In this document: in pieces, positions 17,334-28,008 of the stretch
Layout: each line of letters starts with the position of its first letter
How positions within the stretch are numbered: the stretch's first letter is position 1
Assembly: GCA_007745635.1 (NCBI GenBank)
Contig: CP036272.1
Span: 2,455,146-2,519,145, forward strand
Source of the DNA: Stieleria bergensis
Lineage (GTDB): Bacteria; Planctomycetota; Planctomycetia; Pirellulales; Pirellulaceae
DNA length: 64,000 nucleotides
Direction of reading: 5' to 3'
Notes under the pieces: generated by a model
What the model saw: the letters and a program-made list of their open reading frames with translations, nothing else
Database searches by the model: none
Told to the model about the DNA's origin: nothing
Program-made: the position numbers and the translations under genes

Positions 17334-17926
17334 CGGAATCTCAAACGTGGTGGTATCGATTCGTGACTTCAGGTGATCGAACGCGACGCGTGAATGTGAC
17401 TTGAGGGCAAGCAGACATTCCTGCGCGATGTTGAAATTGATCACCTGTACCGTTTGTGTCGAAGATTCGTATGCAAACGGTGAGTGGAAGGCGAGGGGTT
17501 GGAAAAGAAGCAAGGAGGGTTCGCCCCAAGCCGTGCGGACACTTATCCCAGTCCGTAAGCCTGCTGGAAAGTGCCTATTTGAACGGTGTAAAGAACACGG
17601 ACTCGCCGCAGAGATTTGGCTCAAGTCGATTGATGGTGTGCAGCATGGCGCGCTGTCGCTAGGCAACGATCTGTGGACGGTGGCGCGTTTCTTAACACTT
17701 CATTGTGGCAACGTGGCCCACGATGAGTTTTAATGGAACGAACTCTCAAGACGAACTGTGGCTAGAAACGGAACATTGGCCTGCAACGCAGCTGAGCCGA
17801 CCCGGGCTCGACGATTCCCCGTTCATGGCGACCAGCTTGTCTTAGAGTCCCACCTTGTCGAACTCCAATTGCTCTGGAAGAACGACCTCCCCTGCCCCGC
17901 TCCTGAATCTTCCTCAGATTGGTCCC
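17334..17926. other. Divergent intergenic region between the flg operon and the cytochrome operon
   Basis: 593 bp separate flgF (minus) and the first PSCyt1 gene (plus), so the promoters of both operons should lie here. I looked for a sigma-54 box (TGGCAC-N5-TTGC) facing flgF and found none; no sigma-28 match was convincing either. Open frames at 17401-17733 and 17456-17662 have no recognisable motif and are not called. Confidence 0.5.
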
Positions 17927-20900
17927 GTGGATGTGAACGCAACTTCTCGCCTGTGTCGATCGACCTTCCGAGTTGATCGGATCACCTGCTGCGCACTGTT
18001 CTGCCTTGTCTTTGTTGGTGCCTCGTGGGTGTCTGCTGAACAGAAGGTGGATTTTGCTAAGCAAGTTGCACCGATCTTTCAGCAACATTGCATTCGCTGT
18101 CACTCAGACGATGACCGCCAGGGAGAACTTTCCTTGGCGAGTGTTGACGATCTGAATGAAAATGAGTTTGTCATTCCTGGTCAGCCTGATGCGAGCTATC
18201 TGCTGGAAGTCATCATGGCACAGGAAGGTGAACCGCCTGCGATGCCTCAAGAGGCTGAGCGGTTGAAGGATGCCGAGGTGCAGACGATACGCCGTTGGAT
18301 TCAGCAAGGCGCAGCATGGCCAGCGGAGGTGCGAATCAAACAAGCCTCCAAGGCGGACGCGTCCTGGTGGGCGTATCAGCCCTTGCAAGTGTTTCCGAAG
18401 CCGCACAGCATCGATGAGTTCATCAGCGCTAAGCATCAAAAGCATGATCTTCGCTTCGCGCAACGCGCGGATCGACGAACGCTGATTCGCAGGTTGTCGT
18501 TCGATCTGCATGGGCTGCCACCGACTCCTGAGCAGATCAAGCGATTTGTCAGTGATCCAGATCCGAACGCCTATCAAAAGCTGGTGGATCGGATGCTCGA
18601 CTCGCCCCGGTATGGTGAGCGTTTCGCGCAGCATTGGTTGGATCTCGCACACTATGGCGACACGCACGGTTTTGAGCGTGACAAACGCCGAGACAACGCT
18701 TGGCGTTATCGTGACTACGTGATTCAGGCTTTCAACGACGATAAGCCGTATAGCAGATTCCTGCAGGAACAGATTGCCGGTGATGTATTGTGGCCAAATG
18801 ATCCACAAGCTGTGATTGCGACGGGCTTCTTAGCTGCTGGCCCATGGGACTTCGTTGGCCAAGTCGAAACAAAGAGTCCTGCGCTAAGACGGGCTGCTCG
18901 TTCACTTGATTTAGATGACATGGCCACGCAGGTCATGACGGCTTCGATGGCAATGACCGTCAACTGTGCACGCTGCCACGATCATAAGCTCGATCCCATC
19001 ACCCAGCGAGAGTACTATCAACTAAGGGCCGTCTTCGCAGGCATCAAACGCACGGATCGAGTGGTTAGCGAGCAAGCGTTGCAAGACTACCAAGATCAGA
19101 AAGAAACGCTTCGAATGCAGCGCAATGCGCTGGATGCCGCGGCGGCTCAGTTGACCGGTCGTAGCATTGATCTGGCCGATGTCGTTGGGGGTGGCAATGG
19201 CTTTGGAACCGGGATGTTCCGTCAAGCCATTGATCCGCGGAACGCGAAAGTGCAAACACGGGACTTCGGAAACTTGGGCAACGTGATTGTCAATCGGTTT
19301 TCTCGGTCAGACCATCCGCTGGTCGATGGAGTGTTCATTGCTGATGGCAAAGCCGGCCAAGCTGAGGTGCCGATCAGTTCCACAGAGGTCACAGTTTCTG
19401 GTTTGCCAACCACGTCGGGCAAGGCTTGGGACATGATTCGTAACGGGCCGGTGGCGAGTCAGCACTCCACGACGATCGACGGGATAGATTTCACTGGTCC
19501 CGGTCATCACTTGATCGGGTTGCATGCGAATGCCGGGATCACCTTTGACTTGTCAGCCGCTCGTGAGGTTCTCCTGTCCAAACAAGTGACTCAGCGAGCG
19601 GATGATGAGGCGACAGCAGGTGATCAGTCGCTAGCGGGCGAACTCAGGTTCACCGCCAAGCTCGGTTACTTTGGCGCTTCAGGCAGCAATGTTGCCGATG
19701 CTTGGGTATTCCTTGATGGAAAACGTGTTGCGGAATTTAGGAAACTGAAGCGAGATGATGGTTTGCAGGCGATTGACGTGAACATTCCTACCAAGTCCAA
19801 GTTTTTGACGCTCTTGGCCACCGATGGCGGCAATGGCTATGGGATGGATCAAATCGGTTTTGGCGACCCGCAGCTCAGGCTGTCTAAGCTTCCTCGTCCG
19901 AGTCAGGAAACTCAACGTCGGGTTGCGAAGTTAAAGCAACGGCGCGACCGAGTGGAGCAGCAGCTTCTGGAACTTGGACCGACGCCAGAGTTCTATGGGG
20001 TGGCGTCGACAGAAAAGGGGGCGGAGCGTTCGGTTCCGGAGGTCAGGTTGCTCAGTCGCGGTAACCCGGAAAGTCCCTCGGGCCATGCCTTGGAACCCGG
20101 TTCGTTTGCTGCCCTGTCGATGCTGCAGCCGCAGCTTGGCACGCTGCAGTCGAATCAGGGTGAACGCCGTGTCGCGCTGGCCAACTGGATCACGCATCGC
20201 GACAATCCGTTGACGAAGCGCGTGATCGTCAATCGTCTTTGGCAGTGGCATTTCGGCACCGGCCTGGTGAGTACACCGAGTGATTTTGGCTACGGTGGGG
20301 CCCGGCCGTCTCATCCACAGCTGCTTGATTGGCTTGCCGGCGAACTGGTTGCCAATCAGGGGTCGCTCAAGGCAATGCACCGCTTGATCGTAAACAGTCG
20401 AACCTATCAACAGGTCAGCGTCATCCATCGGGTCGATACTCCGTCGAGCGAGCGAACGAATCCAGCGCGCGTTGATGCCGACAATCGATTGCTTTGGAGG
20501 CAAAATCCGCGGCGTGTCGAAGCCGAAGTGATTCGCGATTCGGTGCTGCATGTCAGTGGCAAGCTGAACATGCAACAGGGCGGCCCTGGTTTTGAGGACT
20601 TCACGTATCAGGAGGCGTACGCTCCGATCTACACCTACGTCACCGCCGACTCCAAGCCACTTTGGCGGCGAAGCATTTACCGTTATCGCGTGCGAACAAC
20701 TCCTGATCGTTTTCTGACGACCTTGGATTGCCCTGATCCAGCGAACATGACGCCCCAGCGTTTGACGACCACGACGCCGCTGCAGTCACTGGCGTTGTAC
20801 AACAATGAGTTGATGTTGCGGCAGGCACGTTACTTTGCCCAGCGAGTGAGCGAAGAGGCGGGAGCCAAGCCTTCCGATCAAGTTCAACGAGCCTTCCAGT

Positions 20901-21025
20901 TGGCGCTGGGGAGGGCTGCGGAAATGGAAGAGTTGCAATGGGCGGTTTCACTGGTCCAGCAGCAGGGGCTGTTTGTTTTGTGTCGTTCGTTGTTCAACGC
21001 CAATGAGTTTGTCTATGTCGACTAA
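17927..21025 (+). CDS. PSCyt1-DUF1549-DUF1553 cytochrome protein (pair 1)
   Basis: No ATG precedes the conserved part; GTG at 17927 (or 17933) opens a signal peptide ending WVSAEQ, whereas a TTG at 17855 would add 24 residues. A planctomycete cytochrome c domain holds heme motif CIRCH (55-59) and a distal Met region (EPPAMPQEAE). DUF1549 follows (~155-380; [40 protein letters not shown]), with a second CARCH motif near 345. A central region of ~300 residues looks like a carbohydrate-binding jelly roll (FTAKLGYFGASGSN, AWVFLDGKRVAEF). DUF1553 closes the protein ([22 protein letters not shown], shown in part). Family members are exported and of unknown biochemical function. The end NANEFVYVD overlaps the start of the DUF1501 gene. 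Confidence 0.88.
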   Translation: MDVNATSRLCRSTFRVDRITCCALFCLVFVGASWVSAEQKVDFAKQVAPIFQQHCIRCHSDDDRQGELSLASVDDLNENEFVIPGQPDASYLLEVIMAQEGEPPAMPQEAERLKDAEVQTIRRWIQQGAAWPAEVRIKQASKADASWWAYQPLQVFPKPHSIDEFISAKHQKHDLRFAQRADRRTLIRRLSFDLHGLPPTPEQIKRFVSDPDPNAYQKLVDRMLDSPRYGERFAQHWLDLAHYGDTHGFERDKRRDNAWRYRDYVIQAFNDDKPYSRFLQEQIAGDVLWPNDPQAVIATGFLAAGPWDFVGQVETKSPALRRAARSLDLDDMATQVMTASMAMTVNCARCHDHKLDPITQREYYQLRAVFAGIKRTDRVVSEQALQDYQDQKETLRMQRNALDAAAAQLTGRSIDLADVVGGGNGFGTGMFRQAIDPRNAKVQTRDFGNLGNVIVNRFSRSDHPLVDGVFIADGKAGQAEVPISSTEVTVSGLPTTSGKAWDMIRNGPVASQHSTTIDGIDFTGPGHHLIGLHANAGITFDLSAAREVLLSKQVTQRADDEATAGDQSLAGELRFTAKLGYFGASGSNVADAWVFLDGKRVAEFRKLKRDDGLQAIDVNIPTKSKFLTLLATDGGNGYGMDQIGFGDPQLRLSKLPRPSQETQRRVAKLKQRRDRVEQQLLELGPTPEFYGVASTEKGAERSVPEVRLLSRGNPESPSGHALEPGSFAALSMLQPQLGTLQSNQGERRVALANWITHRDNPLTKRVIVNRLWQWHFGTGLVSTPSDFGYGGARPSHPQLLDWLAGELVANQGSLKAMHRLIVNSRTYQQVSVIHRVDTPSSERTNPARVDADNRLLWRQNPRRVEAEVIRDSVLHVSGKLNMQQGGPGFEDFTYQEAYAPIYTYVTADSKPLWRRSIYRYRVRTTPDRFLTTLDCPDPANMTPQRLTTTTPLQSLALYNNELMLRQARYFAQRVSEEAGAKPSDQVQRAFQLALGRAAEMEELQWAVSLVQQQGLFVLCRSLFNANEFVYVD

Positions 21026-22454
21026 TCCAAACGAACCGTCGCGCCGAGAGTTCTTGCGACAAGCCGGTGGCGGTCTCGGTAGTTTCGCGCTGGCCGCCAT
21101 GCTGGCTGAGGAAGCGAACGCCGGTTCGAGTGAATCGGGGACGCACCATCTGGCCAAAGCCAAGCGGGTGATTCAAATCTTTTGTCCCGGCGGGATGAGC
21201 CAGGTCGATACGTTTGACTATAAGCCCGAACTGGCCAAGCGAAACGGCACAACATTTGATCCCGACGGGAAACTGCAGTTCTTTGCATCCAAGCCGGGGA
21301 ATTGTCAGGGCAGTCATTGGAAATTTCGTCAGCATGGTGAGTCGGGTTTATGGATCAGCGACCTGTTTCCAAAGTTAGCGGGCTGCGTCGATGACATGGC
21401 CTTCATTTATTCCATGCATAGCAAGTCTGCGTTGCATGGCCCGGCGTGTTTTATGATGAACACCGGTTTCACGTTGCCAGGTTTTCCCTGCATGGGATCC
21501 TGGGTGACCTATGGCTTGGGCAGCGAGGCCGATGATTTACCGGCGTTTGTTGTGTTGCCCGATCCACGTGGCCTGCCACCGGGTGGCATCATTAACTGGG
21601 GTGCGGGTTTCTTGCCAGCGCAACATCAGGCGACAACACTTGACGCCAATAACCGTCAGCAGCCGATTGCCGATTTGTTCCCGGCCGCTGGAATCGAAGA
21701 AGTCACTGAAACGAGCGAGCAAGCAGGGCTCGATTTCCTGGGCAAATTGAATCGCTTGCATCAAACGTCCAGAGCTGGCAATTCGGAATTGGAGGCTCGG
21801 ATCAAAGCTTACGAAATGGCGGCCCGGCTGCAGTTGAGCGCTCCTGAGGCAACGGACCTTGGGCAAGAATCCAAGGCAACCCAAGAGCTTTATGGATTGC
21901 AGCACCCTGAAGCCGGTCCGTTCGCACGGCAGTGTTTACTGGCCAGGCGGTTGGTGCAGCGTGGTGTCCGATTTGTGCAAATTTACTGCGGTGCCGAGAA
22001 TACGACTGCCAAGAAAATTCGTCCCAATTGGGATAGCCACGAAGATCTGCCGCGCGACCACGGATACTGGGGATCCGTTTTGGACAATGGCGCCGCGGCG
22101 CTACTAACGGATTTGAAACAGCAAGGGATGCTTGAGGAGACGCTTGTGATCTGCACCACGGAATTTGGTCGCCAGCCGGCCGCACAGGGTGCAGCGGCCA
22201 AGGGGCGTGATCACAATGCAGGGGCCTTTACCGCTTGGCTTGCCGGCGGTGGCATTAAAGGTGGCGTGGGTTATGGGGCGACGGATGAGCTGGGGTTCCA
22301 GTCTGTCGTCAATCCGACCTATAGCTATGACTTGCACGCAACGGCTTTGCATTTGCTGGGCATCGACCATCAACGTTTGACGTTCTACCATAACGGGATT
22401 GAACGCCGATTGACGGACGTGCATGGCCATTTAATCAGGGAGATTTTAGCGTGA
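21015..22454 (+). CDS. DUF1501 Tat-exported protein (pair 1)
   Basis: ATG at 21015 starts MSTNPNEPSRREFLRQAGGG; another ATG lies at 21003. Either start overlaps the preceding gene, by 11 or 23 bases, implying coupled translation. SRREFL with the following Gly/Ala-rich helix is a twin-arginine signal. The body matches DUF1501, which belongs to the alkaline-phosphatase/sulfatase-like superfamily: [40 protein letters not shown], and GRDHNAGAFTAWLAGGG. The catalytic activity of DUF1501 is not established. It is almost always encoded next to a DUF1549/DUF1553 protein, as here, which suggests a shared complex or substrate. Confidence 0.9.
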   Translation: MSTNPNEPSRREFLRQAGGGLGSFALAAMLAEEANAGSSESGTHHLAKAKRVIQIFCPGGMSQVDTFDYKPELAKRNGTTFDPDGKLQFFASKPGNCQGSHWKFRQHGESGLWISDLFPKLAGCVDDMAFIYSMHSKSALHGPACFMMNTGFTLPGFPCMGSWVTYGLGSEADDLPAFVVLPDPRGLPPGGIINWGAGFLPAQHQATTLDANNRQQPIADLFPAAGIEEVTETSEQAGLDFLGKLNRLHQTSRAGNSELEARIKAYEMAARLQLSAPEATDLGQESKATQELYGLQHPEAGPFARQCLLARRLVQRGVRFVQIYCGAENTTAKKIRPNWDSHEDLPRDHGYWGSVLDNGAAALLTDLKQQGMLEETLVICTTEFGRQPAAQGAAAKGRDHNAGAFTAWLAGGGIKGGVGYGATDELGFQSVVNPTYSYDLHATALHLLGIDHQRLTFYHNGIERRLTDVHGHLIREILA

Positions 22455-25400
22455 TGTTTCGGATCTTCTGTTGCTTGATCGTTGTCGCGGCCGCGGTGCT
22501 TGATGCCTCGGCAGTTGACTTCGCCAACGACATCCAGCCCATCCTGCAGGAACACTGTCATGATTGCCATGGAGCCGATGAGCAGGAAGGCCAGCTACGT
22601 CTTGATCGGCTCTCTGCGATGCTTGCGGGAGGAAATTCTGGTGAGCCCGCGGTGGTGCCAGGAAGTCCAGATAAGAGTTACTTGCTAAAGCTGATCCGTC
22701 ATCAAGAGCCCGACAAGGAAATGCCGCCCGATGATTCTCTGTCCGAGCAGCAGATCGAGCTCATGGAGAAATGGATTGCCAGCGGCGCAGCGACTCCCGA
22801 AAGTTATGGTCCGGCTGAAGTTGAGCTCGAATTAAAGCATTGGTCTTTTCTACCCGTGAAGCGGATCGAGGCAAATGGGATTGATGATCTGATTCAGCGA
22901 CGCTTAGAGTCAAATGGTTTGATGGCGTCCCAGCCAGCTGACCGCCGAACCCTGATTCGTCGACTTTACTTGGTCATGCATGGATTGCCACCAACGACCG
23001 AGCAGGTGAAGGCGTTTCTTTCGGACAAGCGTTCTGATGCCTGGCCGAGGTTGGTCGATCAAGTGTTAGCGAGTCCAAACTACGGACAACGCTGGGCTAC
23101 ATTCTGGTTGGACCTGGCTCGGTTTGGTGAAACCCATGGTTTCGAAACCAATCGTGAGCGACCCAATGCGTGGCACTATCGAGACTGGGTGATCGAGGCG
23201 CTAAATAGTGACAAACCTTATGATCAGTTCGTCCGCGAACAACTGGCCGGTGATGCGTTAGGTGAACCGATTGGCACGGGGTTCCTGGTTGCCGGACCGT
23301 ATGATTTGGTTAAAGGCCAAGATCCCAAGCTCGGACTGATGCAGCGCATGAACGAGCTGGATGACATGATTAACACCACGGGCACCGCGTTCTTGGGGCT
23401 CACCACTGGCTGTGCTCGTTGTCACAACCATAAGTTCGATCCCATACAACAGACCGATTACTACGCTCTGCAAGCCGTGTTTGCCGGCGTAAGGCATGGT
23501 GATCGAGCGTTACCGCTGCGGCCCGAGATTCAACAGCGGTTGGTCGAGCTTGATCAGCAGATCGAAACGCTCAAGGAAAGGCTCGATCCCTTCGTTCCCG
23601 TCGATCAACCCGCAATGCTGGTGATCGATGAAGCCGAGGCACAGCATCTTGCCAAGCCCGAGGGGACGGCCAAGAAACCTGGTCACAGCTCAGCGTCTTT
23701 TGGCGACGAGAGCTACACCTGGTGGAAAGCAACGGCAGGCAAAACGCCGCTTGTCTATCGGCCCAAGGCCAGTGGGCGTTATCGCCTCTGGCTTAGTTGG
23801 GGAGCGGGGCACGCCTCGCACTGCCAAGACTCCCGGTACCTTATTCGATCCTCCTCTGGCGACGTTGAGATCGCCAACGTCAATCAGCAGCTTGATGCCG
23901 ATGGGACAGGAGTGGTCGATAATAAGTCTCGGTGGAGTGGTTGGTACGACGCAGGGGTGCATCAGCTGAGCGTTGATGATCAGATCATTCTTGTGGCCGG
24001 TGATCAAGGCACAGCAGTGACCGCGGATTCGATTGTGTTGCAGCCGCAGTTTGTGGAAGAGCAGACAGCGACGCCACCAAGTAAACGCCCAGCGGTGAAC
24101 GTAACGCTGAACCAAGAACGTTTCCCACCACGGCTTGCCAGTCGAGTGCGGTTTCTGATCGGTCAGACGAATAATGGATCACAAGCTTGTCTCGATGAGC
24201 TGGAAATCTATTCTGGTGATCGCAACGTCGCTTTGGCCAGTGAGGGTGCAACTGCCAGTTCGTCCGGCGATTTTGTGCACCCACTCCACAAGTTGCCGCA
24301 CATCAACGACGGACAGCACGGGAATCCACGCAGCTGGATTGTGGCGTCCAACGATCAGGGCTGGGTGCAGATCGATTTCGCAAAGCCGGTGGAAATCGAT
24401 CGCATTCAGTGGGGACGCGATCGCACTGGTAAGATCTCCGATCGCTTGGCGGTCGAGTATCGGATCGAAACGCAGATTGACAAGGAGCCTTGGAGCGTAC
24501 TCGCTGGTTCAGCGGATCGTTACTCGGACCAGCGGTCGGGCATGCAGCGACAACGGTATCAATTCGCCGGTGTTGAAAAGGCCCTGGCGGATCAGGGCAG
24601 GCAGTGGCTTGCGGAGTTGGAAGCACTTACGGAACGGCGTAAGGAATTGGCAAAGCCCGTCACCGTTTATGCCGGGACCTTTGCTCAGCCGGGAGCGACT
24701 CATCGGCTTTATCGAGGTGAGCCCGATGCGAAACGTGAACGCGTCGCTCCAGGGGGCATTGATGCCTTTGGGGCTCCTGAGTTGGCGCTGGATTCGGCGG
24801 AACAGCAACGTCGACTCAAACTGGCTCAATGGATTGCCGATCCAAGCCATCCACTGACCGCGCGAGTGATTGTGAATCGCTTGTGGCAGTTTCATTTTGG
24901 AATCGGCATTGTTGATACGCCGAGTGACTTTGGCATCAACGGCGCGCGACCGACTCATCCAGAACTGTTGGATTGGCTGGCAAACCAGTTGACCAGCAAT
25001 GGTTGGTCCCTTAAGCACATTCATCGCCAAATTTTGTTGTCACAAACCTGGCAGCAAGACAATCGTCCCCATCCAGACGGTTTGCGGGTCGATGCGGGGA
25101 CACGTTTGTTGTGGCGTTTTCCACCGCGTCGTTTAGAAGCTGAAGCGATTCGGGACTCGATCTTGTCGGTCTCCGGTACCCTTGTCACCGATGATGCTGA
25201 AGGACCAGGGTTCAGTCCGTTTGAAGTCCAAATGGAAAATGTGCGGCACTATCACGCCAAGAAAGATTACGGCCCTGCGGACTGGAGACGGATGGTTTTC
25301 ATGACTCGCGTCCGACAAGAACGCGAGCATGTCTTCGGTGTCTTTGACTGTCCCGATGCCAGTATGGTTGTGCCGCGACGCAGTCGATCCACAACACCAC

Positions 25401-25642
25401 TGCAAGCTCTCAATTTGCTAAACAGTCGCTTCGTGATGCAGCAAGCCGACCATCTGGCCAAGCGATTGCAAGCGGCATCCGATCACCCGAGTGAGCAGGT
25501 GCAGCAAGCCTGGCACCTTTGTTTTCAACGGCCGCCATCACAGCAAGAGGTCGCCGAGAGCGAACGGTTTATCGAGTCACATGGCTTACAGCAATTTGCC
25601 AGAGCGATTCTGAACGCGAATGAGTTTATCTTTATCCCCTGA
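22454..25642 (+). CDS. PSCyt1-DUF1549-discoidin-DUF1553 cytochrome protein (pair 2)
   Basis: ATG at 22454 overlaps the preceding TGA in a TGATG junction. The 1062-residue protein has a signal peptide (~1-20), heme motif CHDCH (35-39), DUF1549 (~140-370; [37 protein letters not shown]), and CARCH with a downstream NHKFDP motif. The centre differs from pair 1: after a linker it holds a beta-sandwich (~430-540; [18 protein letters not shown]) and a discoidin/F5-8C-like domain (~560-695; [32 protein letters not shown]), a sugar-binding fold. DUF1553 occupies ~770-1050. The end NANEFIFIP runs into the next DUF1501 ATG. Confidence 0.88.
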   Translation: MFRIFCCLIVVAAAVLDASAVDFANDIQPILQEHCHDCHGADEQEGQLRLDRLSAMLAGGNSGEPAVVPGSPDKSYLLKLIRHQEPDKEMPPDDSLSEQQIELMEKWIASGAATPESYGPAEVELELKHWSFLPVKRIEANGIDDLIQRRLESNGLMASQPADRRTLIRRLYLVMHGLPPTTEQVKAFLSDKRSDAWPRLVDQVLASPNYGQRWATFWLDLARFGETHGFETNRERPNAWHYRDWVIEALNSDKPYDQFVREQLAGDALGEPIGTGFLVAGPYDLVKGQDPKLGLMQRMNELDDMINTTGTAFLGLTTGCARCHNHKFDPIQQTDYYALQAVFAGVRHGDRALPLRPEIQQRLVELDQQIETLKERLDPFVPVDQPAMLVIDEAEAQHLAKPEGTAKKPGHSSASFGDESYTWWKATAGKTPLVYRPKASGRYRLWLSWGAGHASHCQDSRYLIRSSSGDVEIANVNQQLDADGTGVVDNKSRWSGWYDAGVHQLSVDDQIILVAGDQGTAVTADSIVLQPQFVEEQTATPPSKRPAVNVTLNQERFPPRLASRVRFLIGQTNNGSQACLDELEIYSGDRNVALASEGATASSSGDFVHPLHKLPHINDGQHGNPRSWIVASNDQGWVQIDFAKPVEIDRIQWGRDRTGKISDRLAVEYRIETQIDKEPWSVLAGSADRYSDQRSGMQRQRYQFAGVEKALADQGRQWLAELEALTERRKELAKPVTVYAGTFAQPGATHRLYRGEPDAKRERVAPGGIDAFGAPELALDSAEQQRRLKLAQWIADPSHPLTARVIVNRLWQFHFGIGIVDTPSDFGINGARPTHPELLDWLANQLTSNGWSLKHIHRQILLSQTWQQDNRPHPDGLRVDAGTRLLWRFPPRRLEAEAIRDSILSVSGTLVTDDAEGPGFSPFEVQMENVRHYHAKKDYGPADWRRMVFMTRVRQEREHVFGVFDCPDASMVVPRRSRSTTPLQALNLLNSRFVMQQADHLAKRLQAASDHPSEQVQQAWHLCFQRPPSQQEVAESERFIESHGLQQFARAILNANEFIFIP

Positions 25643-27111
25643 TGAGTTTCACCGTGCAAACGAAAGAAAATCGACGCAGTTTCCTGCAGGGCTCTGGTGC
25701 CATGCTGGGGAAGATCGCTTTGGCCAGTTTGTTGCATCAACAGAGCGCCAGCGCGGAAGAGTCTCCGCTGCGTCCACTGATCGATCCTGGCAAGCCCTAT
25801 GCGCCTCGAGAGCCACACCATCAGCCGGCTGCTAAACGAGTGCTGGTGATATTCTGTGCTGGGGCCTGCAGCCAGATTGACACCTTTGATTACAAGCCAG
25901 AATTGATAAAGCGAAACGGCCAACCCATGCCGGGGGCTGACAAGCTGGTGACATTCCAAGGGGCTCAAGGCATGCTCACCCAAAGCCCGTGGACGTTTCG
26001 TCCACGAGGAGAGTCCGGCAAAATGGTTTCGGACTTGGTTCCGCAATTGGGTGACTTGGCCGATGACATGTGCTTCATTCACTCGCTGACCGGAAAAACC
26101 AACACTCACGGCCCCGGCGAAAACTTCATGAGCACCGGCTACACGCTCGATGGATTTCCCAGCATGGGTGCTTGGGCAACCTGGGCCTTGGGAACTGAAA
26201 ATGAAAACCTGCCGGCGTACGTTGCCATTCCTGATCCCCGTGGGACACCGCAATCAAGCGTCAATAACTGGGGCCCTGGATTCTTGCCAGCCGCTTTCCA
26301 AGGCACCGAGTTCAATGCCAGCAAGCCGCTGCACAACTTGGAAATTCCAGCCGGGGTGACGCAGCAGACGGATCTCGCCACTCGTGGTTTCTTAAAGCGT
26401 CTCAACGAACAGCATCTGCAACGGTTTCCAGGTGACAGTGAACTTGCGGCGCGAATTTCCAGCTACGATCTTGCTGCCAGAATGCAGCTGAGTGTTCCCG
26501 AAGTCGCTGATCTGTCTCAAGAATCAGCGAGCACGCTGAAGGAGTACGGAGCCGATGATCCCGAGAATCCCTTAAAAGCTCAGTTTGCACGGAATTGCAT
26601 TCTGGCGAGGCGTTTACTGGAAAGTGGCGTGCGGTTTGTCCAGCTCTTTAATGGTGCGTATCAAACGGGCGGAGAAGGCGTGAGCAACTGGGACGGGCAC
26701 AAACAGATCGCCAGCCAGTACAGCAAACACGGCCCGGTGCTCGATCAGCCCTGTGCTGCAATGTTGCGGGACATGAAGCGACGTGGGTTGCTGGAGGACA
26801 CGTTGGTCGTCTGGATGACTGAATTTGGCCGCATGCCAACCTTTCAAAAAGGGGCCAGTGGAAGAGATCACAATCCCGATGGCTTCACTGCGTGGATGAT
26901 GGGCGCTGGTGTCAAAGCGCCGTTCACTTACGGGGCGACGGACGAATTCGGATACAAGGCGGTTGAGAATGTTTCCACGGTCTATGACTTTCATGCCACC
27001 ATCTTGCATTTGCTGGGGCTGAATCATGAACGACTGACCTTTTATCACAATGGCTTTGAACGTCGACTGACCGATGTCCACGGACAGGTGATCAAAGCTG
27101 TCTTGGCGTAG
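25642..27111 (+). CDS. DUF1501 Tat-like exported protein (pair 2)
   Basis: The ATG at 25642 shares its A with the previous stop (TGATG), a typical reinitiation junction. [15 protein letters not shown] is a twin-arginine-type signal. DUF1501 landmarks follow: [38 protein letters not shown], and [17 protein letters not shown], plus the C-terminal [19 protein letters not shown]. It is clearly a paralogue of the DUF1501 protein at 21015, with parallel motif order, but diverged enough that the duplication is old. Last gene of the four-gene unit. Confidence 0.9.
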   Translation: MSFTVQTKENRRSFLQGSGAMLGKIALASLLHQQSASAEESPLRPLIDPGKPYAPREPHHQPAAKRVLVIFCAGACSQIDTFDYKPELIKRNGQPMPGADKLVTFQGAQGMLTQSPWTFRPRGESGKMVSDLVPQLGDLADDMCFIHSLTGKTNTHGPGENFMSTGYTLDGFPSMGAWATWALGTENENLPAYVAIPDPRGTPQSSVNNWGPGFLPAAFQGTEFNASKPLHNLEIPAGVTQQTDLATRGFLKRLNEQHLQRFPGDSELAARISSYDLAARMQLSVPEVADLSQESASTLKEYGADDPENPLKAQFARNCILARRLLESGVRFVQLFNGAYQTGGEGVSNWDGHKQIASQYSKHGPVLDQPCAAMLRDMKRRGLLEDTLVVWMTEFGRMPTFQKGASGRDHNPDGFTAWMMGAGVKAPFTYGATDEFGYKAVENVSTVYDFHATILHLLGLNHERLTFYHNGFERRLTDVHGQVIKAVLA

Positions 27112-27254
27112 TCGGTTTGGCGTTGACGCAAACCTGTGGCAAGAAAAGCACGCTGAGTTGTCGTTGATTCTGTTCAGCGAGATCGCGTTTCGTCACCGTT
27201 TCACCACACGCGAATGTTTTCCCGAAATGATACTTTCCCCGAGAAGCCATTGCA

Positions 27255-27872
27255 TTACATGCACACGCTGGCGTTGGTTTCATGGCAGGCTCCTTCGGCA
27301 GCGGCTTTGATCATCGCGGCTGCGGACTGTTGGCCAAATCGTTTTTGATGACTGCGTACAATCGGGTATACCAACTTGATGAATAGCCGGTTCGGTTTGG
27401 AGAAGGCCAAGATGTCGTAATGCACTTCATCAGTCGCTTGGTCCCATTGCAGCAGGAAGCGTTCTTCTCCTTTGGCGATGTGGCCTGGCAGGGTGCCGTT
27501 GGCAAAACCAAATTGGACCACGTCGCCCACTTCATCCACCGTGTAAACAATTCTGCACACGTTGGTCCACCATGCTCCCATCGCCCAGCCCATGATCGCA
27601 ACATCCTGTCCGACGTGGAGTTCATTGTCCGGAGACCAAACGTCCACCCAGCCCAGACGCATGTGTTGCCAACGTTTCAGGGCCTGCTTGGCACTCTGAA
27701 AGACTGGTTTACCGTGACCTAAACTCACACGGGTGTGATCAACCACGTAGCCATCCGGTGGTTGCGTTGCGGTCGCCCCAATTTCGGGATAGCTGAACTG
27801 GACGCCCTTCTGCCGGGAGATAACGTTCGACAGCGATTTGTGGTTCGGCTTAAGGAAAGACAGGGACTGCAT
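27255..27872 (-). CDS. DUF1990 family protein
   Basis: The 205-residue protein matches DUF1990 along its length: YPEIGATATQPPDGYVVDHT, VSLGHGKPVFQSAKQALKRW, WWTNVCRIVYTVDEVGD, FGFANGTLPGHIAKGEERF, and the tail LVYPIVRSHQKRFGQQSAAA. No function is established for the family. It is divergent from an NAD(P)-binding atypical SDR with 136 bp between the starts; DUF1990 proteins and such dehydrogenases are recurrent neighbours, so a shared pathway is plausible. No signal peptide is seen, so it is expected to be cytoplasmic. Confidence 0.85.
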   Translation of the reverse strand: MQSLSFLKPNHKSLSNVISRQKGVQFSYPEIGATATQPPDGYVVDHTRVSLGHGKPVFQSAKQALKRWQHMRLGWVDVWSPDNELHVGQDVAIMGWAMGAWWTNVCRIVYTVDEVGDVVQFGFANGTLPGHIAKGEERFLLQWDQATDEVHYDILAFSKPNRLFIKLVYPIVRSHQKRFGQQSAAAMIKAAAEGACHETNASVCM

Positions 27873-28008
27873 AAGGGATTGGTCAGGTCACTCAGGAACA
27901 ATCTTGGGGAAAGTCGCTCAAAGAGGGTTTCGGTACTGCGATCAACGTGGGATGACATACTGTAGACCGCTGCCAAATCAAGTGTTTAACGAAGGGAGAG
28001 AAAGGCCA

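Noticed and set aside
17401-17733. 110-residue open frame between the flg and cytochrome operons
   Set aside because: No motif, no ribosome-binding site, unusual composition; the region is better read as a promoter region.
27092-27241. Small minus-strand open frame starting MASRGKYHFGKTF
   Set aside because: The text looks protein-like, but it overlaps the end of the DUF1501 gene and no family is recognised. It might be real and is the best of the rejected small frames.
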